From JAFGKM01 sp964408175 (GTDB lineage Bacteria > Ratteibacteria > UBA8468 > B48-G9 > JAFGKM01), in the NCBI GenBank assembly GCA_964408175.1, contig CAYOYL010000186.1, positions 1 through 9,612 of the forward strand: DNA of 9,612 nucleotides. Direction: 5' to 3'. Positions 1 through 6,034 of the stretch are shown here, in pieces. Both the position numbers and the translations under genes were made by a program. A model generated the notes under the pieces. It did no database searches, was not told the origin of the DNA, and saw only the letters and a program-made list of their open reading frames with translations. The first letter of the stretch is position 1. Every line of letters starts with the position of its first letter.

Positions 1-582
1 ATGGATTTTGGCAAGGGTTACCTCACTGCGGGCACGTTCCAGCATACTCCTCACATAGTCAACCTGTCTTCTCAGGGAACGGGTAATGGCATCCGTATAC
101 TGGAAGTTTAAGAGGAAAAAATATATATCATCCATAACCCCCAGCATCTTCTCACACTCTTTCAGGTTGCCCTTCCGTATCTCATCCAGCATATACCTTC
201 TCAGTTCCCCATTACTCTCACACAGCCCATGCAGGTAACTCTTGTAGTCAAACCCGTACTCATCCGGCAAGGGGATTTTCCCGTCCCTGATAATGTTAAA
301 CGTGATAAACGCCTCCACAAGTTCCTTCTCAGCATTGTGGAGAAACCCTGCGTACATAATCTCAGGAAATCCTTTAAGCGTTTTCTTGGCGTTTTTAAGC
401 AAGACGAGTGCCTCTCCCATCTCTTTCTGTGCCTCCGCATAGTGCCTCTGGTGTATCTTCTTTATGGAGTCCGCTGACATCCTGCCTATCTCACGGGACA
501 TCTTCAGGGACCTTTCACGCACCGCATCCTCTTTTTCAAAAAAAGACTTCAGTTTCTTTTCCAGTCCTTGTTGAGTGACCAT
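1..582 (-). CDS. Translin-family protein (3' end beyond window)
   Basis: The frame is open from an ATG at 582 to the window edge, giving 194 residues with no stop. Family members are about 200 residues, so little is missing. It is predicted all-helical. The region GFLHNAEKELVEA (79-91) matches the translin/TRAX signature helix, including the E-x-x-E pair (E87, E90) that carries catalytic acids in TRAX and archaeal relatives. A second hallmark is GELRR at 125-129, preceded by YLHGLCE. Translins form barrel-like oligomers that bind, and in some cases cleave, single-stranded RNA; in eukaryotes translin and TRAX make the C3PO RNase. RNA binding or cleavage is therefore inferred here. The start is supported by AGGAGG at 588-593, 5 nt from the ATG. 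The gene follows the NYN gene by 59 nt in the same direction, which suggests co-transcription. Archaeal-type translin genes are uncommon in bacteria, so transfer is possible. The substrate is unknown. Confidence 0.8.
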   Translation of the reverse strand, partial: MVTQQGLEKKLKSFFEKEDAVRERSLKMSREIGRMSADSIKKIHQRHYAEAQKEMGEALVLLKNAKKTLKGFPEIMYAGFLHNAEKELVEAFITFNIIRDGKIPLPDEYGFDYKSYLHGLCESNGELRRYMLDEIRKGNLKECEKMLGVMDDIYFFLLNFQYTDAITRSLRRQVDYVRSMLERARSEVTLAKIH

Positions 583-584
583 TT

Positions 585-627
585 CCCCCTCCTAAATCCC
601 CCTGTATCCCCCTTTCAGAAAGGGGGA
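585..627. repeat. C/G-tract repeat with hairpin between NYN and translin genes
   Basis: Three C5 tracts (585-589, 598-602, 608-612) are followed by a G5 tract (622-626). CCCCCTTT (608-615) and AAAGGGGG (619-626) form a perfect 8-bp hairpin with a 3-nt loop. On the minus strand the pattern is a hairpin followed by G5 tracts separated by ATACA and ATTTAGGA, which looks like a dispersed repeat type seen in many environmental genomes. The repeat includes the Shine-Dalgarno sequence of the translin gene. No T-run follows the hairpin on either strand, so it is not a typical intrinsic terminator. Confidence 0.6.
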
Positions 628-641
628 AGAGATGTAAATAT

Positions 642-1124
642 CTATTGGGTTTTGTAGTGTTCCTTAAGTTCTTTTTCTATTGTAACCCTATTTATCTCGC
701 GTCCGCCTTCATTCCGTTCTTTCCCTGTCTTTCTCACCGGTGGAGATACAACTGCAAGAAATTCCTCAACGTTCAGTACGTTACCGCCCAGCAGATGCCC
801 GCAGTCCTTTACGCCCCTGTCGTTGGAGACAACCGTCTTTGTGCGGTTGTGGGAGGTCTTTTTTTCAAGGAGTTGTCTTATGACCTCGTCTGCGGTTGAC
901 TCGTAGGAAAATAGTATGTGTATCTTCCTGTCTTTTAAAAAAATTCCTGCTGACGGCGGAAACCCGTCAAATACAACAGTAAAGATGACTGAAGGGTGCT
1001 TCCTTTTATAGTCAAGCAGAAGATTGAGCAGGACATCCTTCGCATATTCCATAGACCTGCTGTGTTCGTACCTGCCGATGTAACTGCACTTTATGAGGTT
1101 ATACGCATCAATTATGTATTCCAT
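642..1124 (-). CDS. YacP-like NYN-domain predicted ribonuclease
   Basis: A 160-residue protein that begins with MEYIIDAYNLI, the usual opening of the YacP/NYN (PIN-like) fold. The acidic residues expected for a metal-dependent nuclease are present: D6 (IDAYN), D53 (VFDGFP), D79/E80 (STADEVI) and D102 (VSNDRGVKD). The tail after about residue 127 is charged and not obviously conserved. Family members are predicted RNases; B. subtilis YacP (Rae1) is a ribosome-associated mRNA endonuclease. The substrate here is unknown. The ATG at 1124 is favoured because it gives the family N-terminus and because an in-frame TGA lies just upstream, inside the inverted-repeat element. No Shine-Dalgarno is visible: the 8 nt between the element edge (1133) and the ATG read CTTACAAG. 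It lies downstream of ileS and upstream of the translin gene, all on the minus strand. Confidence 0.82.
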   Translation of the reverse strand: MEYIIDAYNLIKCSYIGRYEHSRSMEYAKDVLLNLLLDYKRKHPSVIFTVVFDGFPPSAGIFLKDRKIHILFSYESTADEVIRQLLEKKTSHNRTKTVVSNDRGVKDCGHLLGGNVLNVEEFLAVVSPPVRKTGKERNEGGREINRVTIEKELKEHYKTQ

Positions 1125-1132
1125 CTTGTAAG

Positions 1133-1225
1133 GGGGTCAACTCTTGACACTTGACAAAAAAGCATGATTTTCCAGAGATACCACCATTACAATGTAAAAT
1201 GTGTCAAGTGTCAAGAGCTGACCCC
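1133..1225. mobile_element. Inverted-repeat element A (RAYT/MITE-like), ileS-NYN junction
   Basis: Left arm 1133-1156 and right arm 1202-1225 are 24-nt inverted repeats with one mismatch (A1140 against C1218) around a 45-nt centre. The arm begins GGGGTCAACTCTTGACAC and contains a smaller hairpin, GTCAA-CTC-TTGAC (1136-1148). The same arms occur in the element at 8443-8536. Size, nested hairpins, lack of coding capacity and lack of an obvious target duplication fit a non-autonomous REP/MITE-like element; mobilisation by a Y1 (REP-associated) transposase is inferred. The right arm supplies the last residues and stop codon of ileS. The left edge lies 8 nt from the NYN start. Confidence 0.8.
1186..1214 (-). 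promoter_or_regulatory. Possible sigma70 promoter inside element A, towards NYN
   Basis: On the minus strand, TTGACA (1214-1209) and TGTAAT (1191-1186) are separated by exactly 17 nt. The first is a perfect -35 and the second matches the -10 consensus at 5 of 6 positions. The predicted start near 1179 is about 55 nt upstream of the NYN ATG. The -35 lies in the element's arm, so the insertion may have brought its own promoter. Function is inferred from sequence only. Confidence 0.45.
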
Positions 1226-3969
1226 ATGCCATCGTCATAGAGGGCTTTTTTGCACTTGGAACAGATTTCGGTGCCGGGGGCAGTGCCTACCTCTGGGAAG
1301 TGCACCCAGCAGCGCTGGCACTTGCCATAGGAGGTCTTCTCTACTGTTACTTTTATCTTTTCACCCTCACCTTTCTCCTCTCCCCTCAAGGGAGAAAGGG
1401 AGAGTATCACCTCTGATACGATAAAAAGTCCCGGCAGGTTTTCAAATCCTTTCAGGAACTTCAGTCTTTCTTTATCCGCTGTAATTGTGACCTTTGCCTC
1501 AAGACCGCTGCCCAGAACCTTTGAGGCACGTTTTTCTTCTATCTTCTTCATTACCAACCTGCGTATTTCAAAGAATCGTTCCCACCTTTCCAGTACTTCT
1601 CTATCAGGCTCCTCCTGCCTGGGCCAATCTTCCAAAAATATACTCTCCTTCTCTTTCCCCCACGGCAGCAACTGGTAGGTCTCTTCGGCGGTGAAAGAGA
1701 GCACCGGCGCAAGTATCCTCACAAGAGCGTTCAGGATAAGGTATAGCGCAGTCTGTCCTCTTTTCCTTTCTGGAGAGTTTTTCCCGTATGTGTACAGCCG
1801 GTCCTTCAGGTGGTCAAGGTAAAAAGAAGAGAGTTGTACGTTGCAGAAGTTGTGAATCTCCTCAAACGACTTGTTGAAGGCAAATCTTTCGTAGTGGACG
1901 GTCACATTGTTTATAACCTCTTTGAGTTTTTCCGCTGCCCACCTGTCCACACCGCCGAGTTCCTGCACAGGGACTGCCTGCTCCGGTTTAAAGTCGTACA
2001 GGTTACCGAGGAGAAACCTCAGCGTATTGCGGATGCTTCTGTAGGACATCACCATATTCTTGACAATGTCCTCTGATATCCTTATGTCCTGCTGGTAGTT
2101 TTCCGCCACGCTCCACAGACGCAGTATCTCTGCCCCGTATCTTTTAATCAACTCTTCAGGTTTTATGACATTGCCGAGGGACTTGCTCATCTTTCTGCCT
2201 TCCGCATCCACCACGAACCCGTGTGTCAGGACCGTTTTATACGGTGCACTTTTTCTGATGCCGCAGGATGTGATGAGTGAGGTCTGAAACCATCCCCTGT
2301 GCTGGTCGCTGCCCTCCAGATAGAGGTCGGCAGGCCACCTTAAGCCGTTGGATTCCTTCAGTACCGCAAGGTGGCTGACGCCGGAGTCAAACCATACATC
2401 CAGAATGTCTGTCTCTTTTCTGAAACTCTTGCCACCGCAGTGTGGGCAGACAAATCCTTCAGGAAGAAGTTCTTTTTCTGCCTTTTCCATCCATACATTG
2501 GACCCGTTTTCCCTTATGAGTCTTTCTATGCGTTCAAAGGTCTCTTTTGTCATTACGGGCTTTCCGCAGTCGCCGCAGTAAAAGACCGGTATGGGTACAC
2601 CCCATAAACGCTGTCTTGACAGGCACCAGTCAGGTCTGGAGCTGACCATCGCAGAGATTCTGTTCCTGCCTTCCGCGGGTACCCACCGGGTCCTTTCAAT
2701 CTCTGCACTGAGCAGGCCCCTCAGGTCGTTGTGGTCAATCTTCAAAAACCACTGTTTGGTGCTCCTGAATATGACAGGCTTTTTGCAGCGCCAGCAGTGC
2801 GGATAGGAATGGACTATCTCCTCGCTGTAGAAAAGAGCACCGTCTTCTTTTAGTTTTTCTATAATGAGAGGGTCTGCGTCAAAGACCTTTATCCCTTCAA
2901 ACTCCTTTACCTCTCCGGTGAACCTGCCTTTTTCGTCAACGGGCGAGAATATCTTAAGTCTGTTTTCAAGTCCAGCGTAGTAGTCCTCTTCTCCGTGTCC
3001 CGGTGCGGAGTGTACGCAGCCGGTGCCTTCTTCGGAAGAGACAAAATCGGCAAGTATAACCCCTGACCGTCTTTTTACGAGGGGATTGTCATACTGGTAG
3101 CCCTCCAGTTGTGTGCCTTTGAACCTCTTTACCACAGAGAATTTCAGCCCTCGTTTTCCCATAACCTCTGGTAGAAGTTTTTCTGCCAGTATGTATCTGC
3201 CTTCTTCTGTATCAACAAGCACGTACTGCAGGTCAGGGTGTACCGCTATCGCCATATTTGCAGGCAGCGTCCATGGGGTTGTTGTCCATATGAGAAAGGA
3301 TGCATCCCCTTCCCTGCCGTCCGCAAGCGGGAACCTTACGTATATAGCAGGTGCTTTTTTGTCCGCATACTCTATCTCCGCCTCTGCCAGTGCGGTTTCA
3401 CATGAGATGCACCAGTAGATGGGTTTATATGCCTGATAGATATAACCGTTAAGTGCCAGTTCTCCAAATGCCCTGATTATGTCCGCTTCGTAGTCAGGAG
3501 AAAGGGTAAGGTATGGATTTTCCCAGTCTCCGAGGATGCCGAGCCGTTTGAATTCATCTCTCTGTATACTTAGAAATTTTTTTGCATACTCTGCTGCCTG
3601 TCTTCTGAAGGTCAGGGTGTCAACCTCGCCTTTGCGTGCCTTCATCTCCTTGAAAACCTGGTGTTCTATCGGCATACCGTGGCAGTCCCAGCCGGGCTTG
3701 TAAGGGGAATAAAAGCCCTGCATTGAACGGTACTTGACCACAACGTCCTTTAGTATCTTGTTCAGTGCTGTCCCCAGGTGTATGTGCCCGTTGGCGTAAG
3801 GCGGACCGTCATGCAGGATATACAGAGGTCTGTTTTTATTTTTTTCAGCCGCCTTTTTATAGACATCCTTCTCTTCCCATAGATTCAGGAACTCCGGTTC
3901 TCTCTCCGGCAGGTTCCCTTTCATAGGGAAGGATGTTTGCGGCAGATGCACTGTCTTAGAATAATCCAT
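1204..3969 (-). CDS. ileS: Isoleucyl-tRNA synthetase
   Basis: This 921-residue class I synthetase charges tRNA-Ile in the cytoplasm. The N-terminus (LPQTSFPMKGNLPEREPE) is typical of bacterial IleRS. Visible motifs are HIHLG at 62-66 (HIGH motif), the CP1 editing domain with TTTPWTLPAN (229-238) and GHGEEDY (324-330, with the editing Asp at D329), KMSKS at 593-597, and a C-terminal zinc site C884-x2-C887 and C903-x2-C906. Length and domain order are complete. The ATG at 3969 follows AAGGAG by 7 nt. Two repeat-derived parts are odd: residues 856-870 (LSLSPLRGEEKGEGE) are encoded by a palindromic repeat in the variable loop before the zinc domain, and the final GSALDT plus the stop codon come from element A. 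Neither removes a known motif. The gene is divergent from the ferredoxin-trp operon. A weak -10-like TATAGT (4072-4067, minus strand) lacks a convincing -35. Confidence 0.97.
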   Translation of the reverse strand: MDYSKTVHLPQTSFPMKGNLPEREPEFLNLWEEKDVYKKAAEKNKNRPLYILHDGPPYANGHIHLGTALNKILKDVVVKYRSMQGFYSPYKPGWDCHGMPIEHQVFKEMKARKGEVDTLTFRRQAAEYAKKFLSIQRDEFKRLGILGDWENPYLTLSPDYEADIIRAFGELALNGYIYQAYKPIYWCISCETALAEAEIEYADKKAPAIYVRFPLADGREGDASFLIWTTTPWTLPANMAIAVHPDLQYVLVDTEEGRYILAEKLLPEVMGKRGLKFSVVKRFKGTQLEGYQYDNPLVKRRSGVILADFVSSEEGTGCVHSAPGHGEEDYYAGLENRLKIFSPVDEKGRFTGEVKEFEGIKVFDADPLIIEKLKEDGALFYSEEIVHSYPHCWRCKKPVIFRSTKQWFLKIDHNDLRGLLSAEIERTRWVPAEGRNRISAMVSSRPDWCLSRQRLWGVPIPVFYCGDCGKPVMTKETFERIERLIRENGSNVWMEKAEKELLPEGFVCPHCGGKSFRKETDILDVWFDSGVSHLAVLKESNGLRWPADLYLEGSDQHRGWFQTSLITSCGIRKSAPYKTVLTHGFVVDAEGRKMSKSLGNVIKPEELIKRYGAEILRLWSVAENYQQDIRISEDIVKNMVMSYRSIRNTLRFLLGNLYDFKPEQAVPVQELGGVDRWAAEKLKEVINNVTVHYERFAFNKSFEEIHNFCNVQLSSFYLDHLKDRLYTYGKNSPERKRGQTALYLILNALVRILAPVLSFTAEETYQLLPWGKEKESIFLEDWPRQEEPDREVLERWERFFEIRRLVMKKIEEKRASKVLGSGLEAKVTITADKERLKFLKGFENLPGLFIVSEVILSLSPLRGEEKGEGEKIKVTVEKTSYGKCQRCWVHFPEVGTAPGTEICSKCKKALYDDGMGSALDT
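1362..1404. repeat. In-frame palindromic repeat inside ileS
   Basis: The stretch reads CACCCTCACCTTTCTCC on one side and GGGAGAAAGGGAGAG on the other, around TCTCCC-CTCAA-GGGAGA, a 6-bp hairpin with a 5-nt loop. It belongs to the CCCTCACC...CTCTCCC / GGGAGAG...GGTGAGGG type of dispersed repeat; a related copy lies at 4172-4220. Within ileS it encodes LSLSPLRGEEKGEGE, low-complexity sequence with no counterpart in typical IleRS, in the linker before the zinc domain. Confidence 0.6.
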
Positions 3970-3997
3970 TCTCCATCTCCTTTATTCCGAACCACGC

Positions 3998-4064
3998 CTT
4001 CTGTCTTGAGACTGCTTCAATCCATTCGCAGTGACAGATGAAAAATCTCAAGCCTCGCAATGAC
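3998..4064. repeat. Degenerate CATTGCGAGG-type repeat upstream of ileS
   Basis: On the minus strand the segment opens GTCATTGCGAGG, then has the related GTCACTGCGAATGG, and ends TTGAAGCAGTCTCAAGAC. CTTGAGA (4005-4011) and TCTCAAG (4046-4052) form an inverted repeat. This resembles the widespread TCATTGCGAG...GAAGCAATCTC dispersed repeat family, in worn form. It fills most of the space directly upstream of the ileS Shine-Dalgarno, so the ileS transcript probably begins beyond it and carries it as leader. Confidence 0.5.
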
Positions 4065-4112
4065 AAACTATAAAAGATTTTGATTTTTAAGGTAGATATT
4101 TTACCATAAGTG

Positions 4113-4141
4113 TTGACAAAATAATAAAGAGATATTAAAAT
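4113..4141 (+). promoter_or_regulatory. Sigma70 promoter for ferredoxin-trpE-trpG
   Basis: TTGACA (4113-4118), a 17-nt A/T-rich spacer and TAAAAT (4136-4141) make an almost consensus promoter, with predicted transcription start near 4148. The leader before the ferredoxin start is about 90 nt and contains the repeat at 4172-4220. No Trp-rich leader peptide or attenuator-like T-run is seen, and no TrpR-type operator is recognised. Confidence 0.7.
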
Positions 4142-4171
4142 TTGCGAAAATGTTAAAAGGGTAAAACGGAA

Positions 4172-4220
4172 CCTCTCATCCTAACCTTCTTCCCAGAGAG
4201 GGAAGGGATGAGGGTGAGGG
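4172..4220. repeat. Imperfect palindromic repeat in ferredoxin-trp leader
   Basis: CCTCTCATCCTAACCTTC-TTCCC on the left pairs imperfectly with GGGAAGGGATGAGGGTGAGG on the right around AGAGA. It is the same general type as the repeat inside ileS (1362-1404). It would fold into a long imperfect hairpin in the 5' leader. The right half creates an ATG at 4208 in frame with the ferredoxin, a false upstream start. Confidence 0.6.
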
Positions 4221-4240
4221 GTAAACAAGCGAGGTTAACG

Positions 4241-4429
4241 ATGAAAGTATTTGTAGACGAAGACATTTGTACCCTCTGCGGTATATGCGCAGACATATGT
4301 CCTGAGGTATTTGAACTGACGGAAACGAGTTGTATTGTAAAACTAACCGAAATTACCGAAGAGATTGGGGAGAGGGTGAAAGAAGCCATGGAGAGTTGTC
4401 CTGTGGAGGCTATCACTATTGAGGAATAA
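4241..4429 (+). CDS. Small [4Fe-4S] ferredoxin
   Basis: A 62-residue cytoplasmic electron carrier of the single-cluster type. Cluster ligands are C10, C13 and C16 (CTLCGIC) and C53 in ESCP. C20 and C31 are extra cysteines; in Thermotoga and Desulfovibrio single-cluster ferredoxins the position equivalent to C20 makes a disulfide, but a partner at C31 is not assured. VFVDEDICTLCG and CPVEAI are family-typical. The start is set at 4241: GAGG at 4231-4234 lies 6 nt upstream, and the protein then begins MKVFVDE as in homologues. The ATG at 4208 would add 11 residues encoded by repeat sequence and linker. The stop is 1 nt before the trpE ATG, so the two are probably translationally coupled. The redox partner is unknown, and tryptophan synthesis itself needs no ferredoxin. 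Confidence 0.9.
   Translation: MKVFVDEDICTLCGICADICPEVFELTETSCIVKLTEITEEIGERVKEAMESCPVEAITIEE
4421..4424 (+). promoter_or_regulatory. trpE ribosome-binding site inside ferredoxin gene
   Basis: GAGG lies in the penultimate codons of the ferredoxin, 6 nt before ATG 4431, and decides that start. The in-frame TTG at 4419 would overlap this site and lacks a Shine-Dalgarno of its own. The overlap implies coupled translation of ferredoxin and TrpE. Confidence 0.6.
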
Positions 4430-4430
4430 T

Positions 4431-5918
4431 ATGAAAACTTTTCCTCCGTATGATATATTTGAGGTGTTGACAAAGACAGTCCCCCGGGTGCCGCTGTGTA
4501 TGGAGATGCTCGGAGATATGGAGACTCCTGTCTCTGCCTTCCTTAAACTCAGGAAAGGCAGTTACAGTTTTCTGCTGGAGAGTGCAGAGCAGGAAGAAAG
4601 GACGGGTAGGTACTCCTTTTTGGGGACGTCTCCGGATTTCGTGGTCAGGGGCAAGGGTAAAAAGGTTGAAATTTATGATAATCTTACAGGAGAAAAAAGA
4701 GTCATTACCTCTGACAATCCAACAGGCGTAATAGACGATATACTGAGGGAAAACAGGGCACCCGGTTATGCTTCTCTGCCGGGTTTCAGCGGGGGGCTCA
4801 TTGGTTACTTCTCCTATGATTTTATAAGACAGATAGAAAAAATTCCTGACAGACTGAGAGATGATATGGATTGTCCTGACTTCTTTTTTATGTTTGCCGG
4901 TGACGTGGTTATATTTGACCACTTCAAAAGAAAAATTATACTGGTTTCAAACGTTGATACCCGACACTTAAATACATCTCCCAGGAAATCTTACGAAGAG
5001 GGTCTGGAAAGGCTGAATGCCCTGAAGAAAAAGATAGAGGGTCCGCTGTTTCAGGTGGAGCCGCAGGCTAAAACAACTCAGGATAAACCATTTAAGAGTA
5101 ACTTCAGGCGGACGGACTTCATAGAGGCGGTAAAGGCTGCCAGAAGGTACATTAAAGAGGGGGATATTATACAGACAGTCATCTCACAGAGGTGGGAGAA
5201 AAAACTGGATACGCATCCTTTCAGCATATACAGGGCATTACGTTCTGTGAACCCTTCACCTTATATGTTTTATGTTGATGCGGGGGAGACAAGGCTGATA
5301 GGCTCTTCTCCTGAGATACTGGTGAAACTGGACAGCAAAATAGCGACTGTGCGTCCCATAGCGGGTACCAGGCCGAGGGGTAAGAGTGAAAAGGAGGAAG
5401 AGCGTTTGGAGAAATCCCTGCTGGAAGACGAGAAAGAACGGGCTGAGCACATAATGCTGGTTGACCTCGGGCGGAACGACCTCGGAAGGGTTTGTAAACC
5501 AGGCAGTGTAAAGGTAACAGAACTGATGGGCATTGAGAAGTATTCTCATGTGATGCATATAGTTTCTAACGTAGAGGGCATTTTAAAGTTAGGCAGGAGG
5601 GCAACTGACCTGTTTAATGCCACATTCCCTGCCGGGACAGTCACCGGTGCACCCAAGATAAGGGCGATGGAGATAATAGAAGAACTTGAACCCGTAAAAA
5701 GGGGTCCCTATGCCGGTGCAACAGGATACTTCAGCCTGCAGGGGAATATGGACTTTTGTATCAACATAAGGACGTTTGTGGTCAAGAATGATACCGTTTA
5801 TCTACAGGCAGGGGCAGGGCTTGTTGCGGACTCTGTACCGGAGAGGGAGTACGCAGAGACGAAGAACAAGGCAAGAGGGCTGATGGAGGCATATAGGCAG
5901 GCCAGACACATACAATAA
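4431..5918 (+). CDS. trpE: Anthranilate synthase component I
   Basis: A 495-residue chorismate-using subunit; with TrpG it makes anthranilate from chorismate and glutamine, the first committed step of tryptophan synthesis. The N-terminal domain carries LLES at 48-51, the motif that binds tryptophan for feedback inhibition, so this is TrpE rather than PabB. Catalytic-domain motifs are all present: GDIIQTVISQRW (244-255), IGSSPEILV, VRPIAGTRPRG, EHIMLVDLGRND (about 339-350), FPAGTVTGAPK (399-409), GYFSLQGNMDF and AGAGLVADSVPEREY. The length is normal for TrpE. It follows the ferredoxin by 1 nt and shares that promoter. Its TAA at 5916-5918 touches the first base of element C, which separates it from trpG. 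Feedback inhibition by tryptophan is inferred from the intact LLES motif. Confidence 0.97.
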   Translation: MKTFPPYDIFEVLTKTVPRVPLCMEMLGDMETPVSAFLKLRKGSYSFLLESAEQEERTGRYSFLGTSPDFVVRGKGKKVEIYDNLTGEKRVITSDNPTGVIDDILRENRAPGYASLPGFSGGLIGYFSYDFIRQIEKIPDRLRDDMDCPDFFFMFAGDVVIFDHFKRKIILVSNVDTRHLNTSPRKSYEEGLERLNALKKKIEGPLFQVEPQAKTTQDKPFKSNFRRTDFIEAVKAARRYIKEGDIIQTVISQRWEKKLDTHPFSIYRALRSVNPSPYMFYVDAGETRLIGSSPEILVKLDSKIATVRPIAGTRPRGKSEKEEERLEKSLLEDEKERAEHIMLVDLGRNDLGRVCKPGSVKVTELMGIEKYSHVMHIVSNVEGILKLGRRATDLFNATFPAGTVTGAPKIRAMEIIEELEPVKRGPYAGATGYFSLQGNMDFCINIRTFVVKNDTVYLQAGAGLVADSVPEREYAETKNKARGLMEAYRQARHIQ

Positions 5919-6022
5919 AAAAGGGGACAGGCTACTTTTTTAAAAATCGGATTGAATACACCTGCCTTATGTGAAAAAAGGGAAAAATTACTTGAATATA
6001 AAAAGTAGCCTGTCCCCTTTTT
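5918..6022. mobile_element. Inverted-repeat element C (RAYT/MITE-like), trpE-trpG junction
   Basis: Arms 5918-5940 and 6000-6022 are perfect 23-nt inverted repeats (AAAAAGGGGACAGGCTAC, then T5) around a 59-nt A/T-rich centre. The left arm starts at the last base of the trpE stop codon. The right arm ends 1 nt before the trpG Shine-Dalgarno. The element has no coding capacity. The 23-bp stem in the RNA ends in T5 on both strands, so partial termination or RNA processing between trpE and trpG is possible. The arms differ from those of elements A and B apart from a shared GGGG-W-CA core. A Y1-type transposase as mobiliser is inferred. Confidence 0.8.
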
Positions 6023-6034
6023 GGGAGAGATGGT

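Noticed and set aside
608..626. Hairpin as an intrinsic terminator
   Set aside because: No T-run follows on either strand, and the same-strand translin gene starts just beyond it.
1133..1225. Inverted repeats as a CRISPR array or terminator
   Set aside because: Only two arms per site in inverted orientation, no regularly spaced direct repeats, and the same arms recur at a distant site.
3970..4100. T-box riboswitch upstream of ileS
   Set aside because: The space is short and filled by a dispersed repeat; no T-box motif or terminator/antiterminator pair is seen.
4208..4240. ATG at 4208 as ferredoxin start
   Set aside because: It is created by the right half of a palindromic repeat; the ATG at 4241 has a Shine-Dalgarno and gives the family N-terminus.
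4142..4240. Trp leader peptide and attenuator before the ferredoxin-trp operon
   Set aside because: The only short frame near the start (ATG TTA AAA GGG TAA) has no Trp codons, and there is no terminator-type hairpin with a T-run.
4419..4430. TTG at 4419 as trpE start
   Set aside because: It overlaps the Shine-Dalgarno for ATG 4431 and lacks one itself.
4416..4922. Long antisense frames such as 168 codons opposite trpE
   Set aside because: They lie opposite well-supported genes, have no family signature and no ribosome-binding site of note; they are shadow frames.
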